Positions 20,646-24,966 of a stretch of DNA of 24,966 nt are shown here, piece after piece (positions within the stretch are counted from its first letter, which is position 1; each line of letters starts with the position of its first letter). The stretch lies in the IMG/VR virus record IMGVR_UViG_3300005795_000002, positions 1-24,966 of that record; one strand, given 5' to 3'. The DNA is from a virus. The position numbers and the translations under genes were made by a program. Under the pieces are notes generated by a model. It saw only the letters and a program-made list of their open reading frames with translations, searched no databases and was not told where the DNA came from.

Positions 20646-21671
20646 ATGACCACCCAAGAAATCCGACGGGCGAATCTCCGTGCCTGGGTCCAGCAGAATG
20701 GAACCCCTAGCAAGGAGAAGAGCTACTTCTCGCAAGTCCTCTCCGGCACCGCCCCCCTCGGGGAGCGTGCCGCGCGTCGCCTTGAAAAGGACTATCGGAT
20801 GGGTGAAGGCTTCTTGGACACGCCCCAGGGCGACTCGCCCGTAATCCCGGAGGCACCGCCACCCGCCCCTTGGCCTTTCGCGACTATTCAAGAAGCCGAC
20901 ATACGCGCCTTACCGGCAAGCCAGCTGAGCGCTCTGGAAGGTGCCATGGCGCTTGCAATCGCTCAGATGGGGCTGGGGATGGCTGTCGCCCCGCCTTCGT
21001 CTTCTCGCCCGCAGGCTGCAACTCGTGGCGGCCTGGTGGACATGGATGCCGCTGATGATCCGTTTCCTATGCGCATCGGCGGACTACCTGCTGCTCCATG
21101 GGAAGGTGGCAAAACCACCCTCCAGGCGGAGTATGACAACAAGGTTCGAATCAGCACCAAAACCGGCGTCATCGCCAATGTTGGCCCAGGAGAACCACAC
21201 GCGGCGAACGATAAGTTCGAGAAGGTTCCCGAGATGGCCGACGTGCGTCTGGCAGCCGGCGACGGCATAGAAAACTTAGCGGAAGAAGAAACCGGAACGG
21301 TTCAGTTCCGGCGGTCCTTCCTGCGGTCGGTTGGCGCCGGCGCAGGCAAAGCCCGTGTTGTGTATGCCAAGGGCGACAGCATGGAGCCAATCATCCGCGA
21401 TGGTGCGGCCTTGTTGGTTGTGCCGAATGAGAACCTCACCTTGCAGGATGTCGCCGCAGGCGGGGTGTACGCCATCAACTATGACGGCAAGATGATCGTA
21501 AAGACCGTGACGCAGGATCGACTGACGAAACGCTGGGTTGCGCGTTCATTCAATCCAGCATATCCGGACATTCCGCTAGAAAATGGCGCTCCAGTCCGCG
21601 TACTTGGACAAGTCGTGTGGGCGGGAACTCGCCTGCGCGACAACGAATCGGGCCAGTGGACGCGTTCATAG
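20646..21671 (+). CDS. CI-type repressor with S24 (LexA-like) peptidase domain
   Basis: 341 residues, ATG at 20646. The N-terminal 60 residues are a helix-turn-helix DNA-binding domain (EIRRANLRAWVQQNGTPSKE, then YFSQVLSGTAPLGERAARRL), followed by a long linker and from about 200 an S24 peptidase domain: cleavage pair A204-G205 in RLAAGDGIEN, catalytic serine S245 in AKGDSMEPII and catalytic lysine K286 in KMIVKTV. RecA-stimulated self-cleavage would induce the prophage after DNA damage. It is longer than lambda CI (237) because of the linker at about 60-200. It is divergent from the Cro-like gene and flanked by operators on both sides. Confidence 0.93.
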   Translation: MTTQEIRRANLRAWVQQNGTPSKEKSYFSQVLSGTAPLGERAARRLEKDYRMGEGFLDTPQGDSPVIPEAPPPAPWPFATIQEADIRALPASQLSALEGAMALAIAQMGLGMAVAPPSSSRPQAATRGGLVDMDAADDPFPMRIGGLPAAPWEGGKTTLQAEYDNKVRISTKTGVIANVGPGEPHAANDKFEKVPEMADVRLAAGDGIENLAEEETGTVQFRRSFLRSVGAGAGKARVVYAKGDSMEPIIRDGAALLVVPNENLTLQDVAAGGVYAINYDGKMIVKTVTQDRLTKRWVARSFNPAYPDIPLENGAPVRVLGQVVWAGTRLRDNESGQWTRS

Positions 21672-21693
21672 AGTCCCAGCCCTCAGAGCCAAT

Positions 21694-21718
21694 AGCCACC
21701 TTCGGGTGGCTTTTTTTT
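21694..21718 (+). terminator. Terminator of the cI gene
   Basis: AGCCACC-TTCG-GGTGGCT (21694-21711) followed directly by more T residues up to 21718. A perfect 7-bp stem with a TTCG loop and U8 tract; it isolates cI transcription from the PL operon that starts 100 bases further on. Confidence 0.9.
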
Positions 21719-21770
21719 CGCCCCTACGTCCCGGACCTGCCCTGTGAGCGCCATCCGCGCTCAAGTGCAA

Positions 21771-21812
21771 GTTTAGTTTTTACTTGACGTTAAGTTTAGT
21801 GTTTACTAATAT
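21771..21812 (+). promoter_or_regulatory. OL region: PL promoter with two operators
   Basis: TTGACG (21784-21789), 17-base spacer, TAATAT (21807-21812). Operators: GTTTAGT-TTTT-ACTTGAC (21771-21788, over the -35) and GTTTAGT-GTTT-ACTAATA (21794-21811, over the -10), centres 23 bp apart. The half-site ACTTGAC includes the -35 core in both PL and PR, and the two promoters align almost base for base. It drives the plus-strand left operon. Confidence 0.78.
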
Positions 21813-21818
21813 CCTCTT

Positions 21819-22176
21819 TAACGCAGCTTTGTCTGCACGCAGCACCCCACGGACCCGCAGCCAGCAATCAGGGCATCGCCTTAAGCGGGAGACGTCACCG
21901 CCACAAAGTCGGACTGGGGAAGGCGAGCATCGCTCCTTAAAAACCAGTCAGACCCAACCGCCGCCCCACATCGGGGCCGCGCGCGGGCGCGCCCAGTTCC
22001 ACGTAGGTGGCGCGAAACAGCAACCGGGTGCCACCGCTGCGGAGACCAACGCAAGCGAAGCACTGAAAGTGGAGACAGGCCGGATAGACGGCAGAGAAAC
22101 GCCTGGTACTCGACCAGGCGGTTTCGGCCAGCGCCGCGTGCGGCGCTTACCGAAGCCAACCAGAGAGGAAACCATC
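21819..22176 (+). other. Long structured untranslated leader of the PL operon
   Basis: About 360 bases without a supported gene; the frame open across it has no ribosome binding site before 22177. It contains several stems: GGTGGCGC/GTGCCACC (about 22010-22045), CGCCTGGT-ACTCG-ACCAGGCG (22100-22120) and AGCGCCG-CGTG-CGGCGCT (22130-22147) extended by TTCGG/CCGAA (22123-22127 with 22150-22154). The last ends 12 bases before the AGAGAGG of the first gene. Roles as antitermination RNA or expression control are possible. Confidence 0.5.
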
Positions 22177-22398
22177 ATGAACCGCAGACCCAACCCGCAG
22201 AAGGAAGTTAATGCCTGGAATGCCCGCGTGAAGGTGGGCGACACCATCAGCTACGTCGAGGTGAAAGGCCTGACCGAACCCCAGAAGTTCAAGACCAAGA
22301 GCGAAGCCGAAGTATTGAGCGGCCACACCGCCGTCGTGTGGCTTGAAGGCAAACGCGGCTGCGTGGCTGTCGACCACTGCACGCCCGTGGCAACCTGA
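22177..22398 (+). CDS. Unknown 73-residue protein, first gene of the PL operon
   Basis: 73 residues, ATG at 22177 with AGAGAGGAAACC upstream. MNRRPNPQKEVNAWNARVKV then GDTISYVEVKGLTEP, ending GCVAVDHCTPVAT. Short beta-strands and a KVGDTISYVEV start (as in small SH3-like or S4-like folds) suggest a compact beta-barrel. Such 70-residue proteins with 'G(D)x(V/I).. Y...' and 'T.SEA..LSGHTAVVWLEG' occur in early regions of betaproteobacterial phages, but their function is unknown. As the first PL gene it sits where lambda has N; it lacks the Arg-rich motif of N. Confidence 0.75.
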   Translation: MNRRPNPQKEVNAWNARVKVGDTISYVEVKGLTEPQKFKTKSEAEVLSGHTAVVWLEGKRGCVAVDHCTPVAT

Positions 22399-22416
22399 AG
22401 AAATCCAGGAACCTCC

Positions 22417-22668
22417 ATGAAAGCAATTCTTGCAATCGGGCTCGTCATCGCCCTTGCTGGCTGCACCGACGCCCAGAACGCGCACCGCGTTCTTAGCAAC
22501 GCCGGCTATTCCGATGTTCAGATCACCGGCTATCAAATGTTTGGATGCGCCAGGGAGACTCGGCGCACAGGCTTCACCGCCAAGAGCCCGAGCGGTGTGT
22601 ATGTGAGCGGCATCGTCTGCCAGGACTGGGGCTGGCTTTCGAAGGCAGCAACCATCCGTTTCGAGTAA
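22417..22668 (+). CDS. Small early lipoprotein
   Basis: 83 residues, ATG at 22417 with CAGGAA upstream. MKAILAIGLVIALAGC is a lipoprotein signal with lipobox LAGC (C16). The mature part (about 67 residues) has three more cysteines (MFGCARE, GIVCQDW, plus lipid C) and a beta-rich layout: YSDVQITGYQMFGCARETRR, then TGFTAKSPSGVYVSGIVC. This small lipoprotein pattern (VLSNAGYSDVQITGY...GCxxxDxxxT.F.A..P.G..V.G.VC) is frequent in phages of proteobacteria. Expressed with the PL operon, it might act in superinfection exclusion; that is inference. Confidence 0.8.
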   Translation: MKAILAIGLVIALAGCTDAQNAHRVLSNAGYSDVQITGYQMFGCARETRRTGFTAKSPSGVYVSGIVCQDWGWLSKAATIRFE

Positions 22669-22697
22669 ATCATTCTCCCAGCCTGGAGGCATCGAAC

Positions 22698-22817
22698 GTG
22701 CCAATCATCGAAACGCATGACTGTTTAGGCGGCGACTACCTGGATGAGACCCCGGCGGGATATTCGGCGGCCGCCTCCACCACGACCGCCGGTACTGGCT
22801 TGCATGGGCAAGCGTAG
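22698..22817 (+). CDS. Possible 39-residue gene with GTG start
   Basis: GTG at 22698 with TGGAGG eight bases upstream; the frame (VPIIETHDCLGGDYLDETPA, then a Ser/Thr/Ala/Gly-rich end) stops at 22817. The ribosome binding site is the best support. The C-terminal half is of low complexity and the protein matches nothing I know. It could also be only part of a leader for the next gene. Confidence 0.35.
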   Translation: MPIIETHDCLGGDYLDETPAGYSAAASTTTAGTGLHGQA

Positions 22818-22922
22818 ACCTCAGTACGCAGGGCGATTGTCTGCCCGGCGTAATGGACGACTACGGCACCCTGACGCCCGTCCCTAGCCCTCGCCGTCAA
22901 CCCCAACACTGAGGAAATGACC

Positions 22923-23060
22923 ATGACACACACATACGCCCTGGGTCTTACCCACTACCACACCTGGGACGGCGTTTGGCTAATGGACGATTTCGGAAAC
23001 GCGGTTTCCGCACAGGGAATGCGCGTCGATCAATGGGTCGTGTACACCGACCAAGCCTGA
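22923..23060 (+). CDS. Unknown 45-residue early protein
   Basis: Translated by me from the ATG at 22923, with GAGG eight bases upstream: MTHTYALGLTHYHTWDGVWL then MDDFGNAVSAQGMRVDQWVV and YTDQA. Rich in aromatic and His residues with no Cys or Lys; no membrane segment. The compact composition and good ribosome binding site make it a believable small early gene of unknown function. About 105 bases without a clear gene lie before it. Confidence 0.55.
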   Translation: MTHTYALGLTHYHTWDGVWLMDDFGNAVSAQGMRVDQWVVYTDQA

Positions 23061-23074
23061 CAGTCCCGGCTCAT

Positions 23075-23111
23075 GCCCCGCGTGCGGGGTATCGGCAGGC
23101 GCTGTTGCCTG
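23075..23111 (+). repeat. Two small hairpins between early genes
   Basis: CCCCG-CGTG-CGGGG (23076-23089) and CAGGC-GCTGTT-GCCTG (23096-23111) follow the 45-residue gene. There is no U-tract after either. They may slow 3' decay of the upstream message. Confidence 0.45.
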
Positions 23112-23138
23112 AATCCCTCCCACTCCCCAGAGATTCCC

Positions 23139-23210
23139 ATGGTCAACCTCTTCGAAGCCCTGTTCTATATCGCCGCGTCCGTCGTCAAAGCACTGCACCG
23201 TAAGGCTTAA
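23139..23210 (+). CDS. Possible 23-residue peptide gene
   Basis: ATG at 23139, MVNLFEALFYIAASVVKALH then RKA and TAA at 23208-23210. The peptide would be an amphipathic helix with a hydrophobic face and basic end, like many tiny membrane-acting phage peptides. AGAG lies about seven bases upstream, a weak ribosome binding site. Supported mainly by composition and by the row of small genes around it. Confidence 0.35.
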   Translation: MVNLFEALFYIAASVVKALHRKA

Positions 23211-23224
23211 CACCCCGCCACCCT

Positions 23225-23336
23225 GCCCCGCTCGTCGGGGCGGCTTCGGAGAGCAGGCCGGCGCCGCAACGTCACCGGCGCGAAAGTGACTTTCGTTCGA
23301 TACCACTGGCTGCTTTTCCGGCCTGCTCTCCAAAGC
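23225..23336 (+). other. Strongly structured non-coding element with 19-bp inverted arms
   Basis: Arms 23243-23261 and 23318-23336 pair over 18 of 19 bases (core GGAGAGCAGGCCGG with CCGGCCTGCTCTCC). Between them are two inner hairpins: GCGCCG/CGGCGC (about 23260-23280) and CGAAAG-TGA-CTTTCG (23281-23295). Just before is GCCCCG-CTCGT-CGGGGC (23225-23241). No gene is supported in 23211-23365. Confidence 0.6.
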
Positions 23337-23365
23337 CCACCACCGCGCATTCCGCGCAGATCCCC

Positions 23366-23494
23366 ATGCCATCAACTATCCCCGCCATCTGGTGGGGCCT
23401 GGCGCTGCTCGCCCTGGTGGCGGTGGCCCTGGTCCCCATCGGCAATTACTTCACCCGCCGCTATGTCGCGGCCGATCCCTGGAGCCCCACATGA
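23366..23494 (+). CDS. Small single-span membrane protein
   Basis: 42 residues, translated by me from the ATG at 23366: MPSTIPAIWWGLALLALVAV then ALVPIGNYFTRRYVAADPWS and PT. A strongly hydrophobic segment (about residues 6-26) is followed by TRR, which fits a membrane span with the basic end inside. The stop overlaps the next ATG (ATGA), so translation is coupled. No clear Shine-Dalgarno. Function unknown. Confidence 0.6.
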   Translation: MPSTIPAIWWGLALLALVAVALVPIGNYFTRRYVAADPWSPT

Positions 23495-23727
23495 ACACCA
23501 TCAGCGCAAGCGCGCCCCCGGTGCGCATCCGCCCCCAGCAAGCCATCGCGAAGGCCGGCCGCAAGCTGGGCAACTTGATCGCGCCACGCGACCACGCCGG
23601 GCACGGCAACTGGAGCAAGGATGCGGATATCCCGCCCCTGGTGGCCTGGTTAGCCGGCCTCGCGTTCGCGACGTTCGTCCTCTTCGGGCGGCAGGTCATC
23701 GGTTGGCTGCTGCACTTCGCCATATGA
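23491..23727 (+). CDS. Small tail-anchored membrane protein
   Basis: 78 residues, ATG at 23491 with GGAG six bases upstream. The N-terminal 50 residues are basic and soluble (PVRIRPQQAIAKAGRKLGNL), then residues about 48-76 (IPPLVAWLAGLAFATFVLFG, then RQVIGWLLHFAI) form one or two membrane spans at the very C-terminus. Coupled to the genes on both sides by ATGA overlaps. No family recognised; the three-gene cluster 23366-24008 looks like a unit. Confidence 0.65.
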   Translation: MNTISASAPPVRIRPQQAIAKAGRKLGNLIAPRDHAGHGNWSKDADIPPLVAWLAGLAFATFVLFGRQVIGWLLHFAI

Positions 23728-24008
23728 ACGGAATCGACTTCATGGTGCGCGACCGCGCCGGCTGGTCGCCCCCAATTGTGCCGCCTGCGCCCTTCCTGCA
23801 CCCCGAATTCGAACTGCCCGCGCCCCCGATCAAGGGCGAACCGCTGCGCGACGAGCATGTGGACTACATCAACGCCATGCGCGGCTTTGTCAGTGTCTAC
23901 GTCCTTGCAGAGCAGTTCCACATTTCCCGGGGAACCGTCTGCAACATCTGGAAGGGCGTCCCCAACGCCGGCAAGGCCATCTACAACCCGCGCGCGGCCC
24001 TCCGCTAG
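23724..24008 (+). CDS. Small helix-turn-helix protein
   Basis: 94 residues, ATG at 23724 overlapping the previous stop. After a Pro-rich N-terminus (PPIVPPAPFLHPEFELPAPP), the C-terminal half has LRDEHVDYINAMRGFVSVYV and LAEQFHISRGTVCNIWKG (about 58-78), a resolvase/Trp-repressor-like helix-turn-helix with S-x-G-T-V in the recognition helix. Probably a DNA-binding regulator or a small accessory protein for recombination. Target unknown. Confidence 0.7.
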   Translation: MNGIDFMVRDRAGWSPPIVPPAPFLHPEFELPAPPIKGEPLRDEHVDYINAMRGFVSVYVLAEQFHISRGTVCNIWKGVPNAGKAIYNPRAALR

Positions 24009-24044
24009 CGAAATCGAATTTCACCAATCCCCAACGGAGCCACC

Positions 24045-24842
24045 ATGGCAAAGAAATCCAAAGACGTGTACGGCGCGGACGGTCAAAGCAATCTGCTCAA
24101 TTTCGACCCGGCCAAGCTAACGCTCGTCACCGACGAATCCAGTCCGCTCTATGACCCGCGCGTGCATCTGCCCGTGGACGAGGCGCTGGCTCGCAACATC
24201 GACTATCAGGGCGTGCTGGAACCCATCGGCGTATCCAAGAACCCGGAAACTGGTGAAACCGAAGTTGTTTTCGGACGCCAGCGCGTCAAGTCCACCCGCC
24301 TGGCCAATCAGTGGCGCATGGAGCGTGGCGTATCCCCGAGGCTGATACCGGGCGTGGTCTACACGGGCAAGCGCCAGGATGCCCTGGATGCCATCGCCAG
24401 CGAGAATGAAGCCCGCACCGCCGACAGCCCGCTGGGCCGCGCCGACAAAATGCGCCGCCACCTGGCCCTTGGAAAGGGCGAGGATCAAATCGCTGTCATC
24501 TACAACTGCACCCTCACCACGGTTCGCGACACCCTCGCCCTCCTGGATAGCCCGAAGGCCGTGCAGAACGCTGTCGAGGCCGGGCAGATCACCCTGACGC
24601 ACGCCAAGGCCCTGGCGAAGCTGCCGCCAGACGAACAGCGCAGCAAGGTTGCCGAACTGGTCGAAGCCGGTAAGGACTCCAAGCCCCACGAACGCAGCCG
24701 CAAGCAGGCCGCCGTCATGGGCGAGCGCCCCCGCGTCAAATCCCGCAAGCAGATCCTGGCCGCCCTAGAGCAGGCCCAGGGCGATTACGCCGCAGCCCTC
24801 CGCTGGGTGCTGGGCCAGGAACAAGGAGCTTCCCCATGCTGA
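24045..24842 (+). CDS. ParB/Spo0J N-terminal domain protein
   Basis: 265 residues, ATG at 24045, CGGAGCCACC upstream. Residues about 18-130 are the ParB N-terminal (nuclease/CTPase-like) domain with ALARNIDYQGVLEPIGVSKN, then VVFGRQRVKSTRLANQW in the place of the GERR motif (here GRQRVK), and ASENEARTADSPLGRADKMR. Residues about 140-205 are the ParB helix-turn-helix (EDQIAVIYNCTLTTVRDTLA, LLDSPKAVQNAVEAGQITLT). No parA is adjacent, so a role in DNA processing or regulation rather than partition is more likely; stand-alone phage ParB-like proteins with nuclease activity are known. Confidence 0.85.
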   Translation: MAKKSKDVYGADGQSNLLNFDPAKLTLVTDESSPLYDPRVHLPVDEALARNIDYQGVLEPIGVSKNPETGETEVVFGRQRVKSTRLANQWRMERGVSPRLIPGVVYTGKRQDALDAIASENEARTADSPLGRADKMRRHLALGKGEDQIAVIYNCTLTTVRDTLALLDSPKAVQNAVEAGQITLTHAKALAKLPPDEQRSKVAELVEAGKDSKPHERSRKQAAVMGERPRVKSRKQILAALEQAQGDYAAALRWVLGQEQGASPC

Positions 24843-24966
24843 CCCCGCAACTCATGCTGGGCATTGCCGCCAAGCTGGTCGTCGACATCTTCGCCGGCGG
24901 CGGCGGCTGGTCCACCGCATATGAGCAGGCCACCGGCCAGCACGTGCATATCGCGATCAATCACAA
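24836..24966 (+). CDS. DNA cytosine-5 methyltransferase, partial (N-terminus only)
   Basis: 43 residues before the right edge, ATG at 24836 with AAGGAG eight bases upstream and overlap with the ParB-like stop. KLVVDIFAGGGGWSTAYEQA carries motif I of C5 methyltransferases (D-x-F-A-G-x-G-G), the S-adenosylmethionine-binding loop, followed by the TGQHVHIAINH that corresponds to motif II. It would methylate phage DNA, likely against host restriction. The catalytic Pro-Cys motif and target domain lie outside the window. Confidence 0.8.
   Translation, partial: MLTPQLMLGIAAKLVVDIFAGGGGWSTAYEQATGQHVHIAINH

Noticed and set aside
21813-21836. boxA-like CCTCTTTAAC followed by a small GCAG...CTGC stem, like a nut site
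   Set aside because: It overlaps the predicted transcription start of PL (about 21819), so it would not be fully in the RNA, and no N-like protein was found. It would deserve a new look if transcription begins further upstream.
22758-22914. Open frame reading RRYWLAWASVDLSTQ...GVMDDYGTL in the gap before the 45-residue gene
   Set aside because: Aromatic-rich and tempting because of a MDDYG/MDDFG likeness to the next gene, but it has no start codon with a ribosome binding site; at most a decayed remnant.
23281-23336. A degenerate tRNA (TTCGATACC resembling a T-arm)
   Set aside because: No acceptor, D-arm or anticodon arm can be placed; the long 19-bp arms do not fit a tRNA.

Overview
The window is the central part of a temperate, lambda-like tailed phage or prophage (siphovirus-type, HK97-type head). 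The high GC content, the codon usage and the general look of the proteins suggest a betaproteobacterial host of the Bordetella/Achromobacter kind; this is inference, because no bacterial flanking gene, integrase or attachment site is in view.

Layout. Positions 1-13306 (minus strand, read right to left) are the late structural module: a small membrane protein, HNH nuclease, probable cos region, small and large terminase, a small membrane protein, portal, prohead protease, major capsid, head-tail connectors, tail completion protein, tail tube, the frameshifted tail chaperones G/GT, an HK97 gp10-like protein, the tape measure, a minor tail protein, a DUF1833 protein and the start of an NlpC/P60 tail peptidase. 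Positions 13444-15740 are a cargo zone: a BrnT/BrnA toxin-antitoxin pair, a protein that resembles the tape-measure C-terminus, three tRNA genes (Arg-UCU, Ser-GCU, Gly-UCC), a 62-residue protein and a lipoprotein. Positions 15779-20573 (minus) are the rightward early operon in lambda terms: Cro-like protein, a 57-residue protein, CII/CP76, two unknowns, a YbcO-type nuclease, replication protein O with an embedded iteron origin, a DnaC-like loader, a VRR-NUC nuclease and a Q-like antiterminator. Positions 20646-21671 (plus) are the CI-type repressor, and 21771-24966 (plus) the left operon: a long structured leader, a string of very small genes, a ParB-like protein and the start of a cytosine-5 DNA methyltransferase.

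How it works together. CI and Cro would compete at 18-bp operators (GTTTAGT-N4-ACTAAAC type) that lie over two nearly identical promoters, PR (20581-20610) and PL (21784-21812), on the two sides of cI, as in lambda. The PR operon makes the replication proteins and finally Q. A strong promoter just past Q (15779-15807) has a perfect dyad in its spacer and a terminator about 30-65 nt downstream, the arrangement of lambda PR'-tR'. Q would let this transcript read on through the tRNAs into the head and tail genes. The lysis genes, integrase and the rest of the tail tip must lie outside the window.

The points most worth a second look are the PR/PL operator set, the PR'-tR' switch, the iteron origin inside the O gene, the A-AAA-AAC frameshift site, the tape-measure-like C-terminal motif in a separate protein, and two strongly structured non-coding stretches in the left operon.
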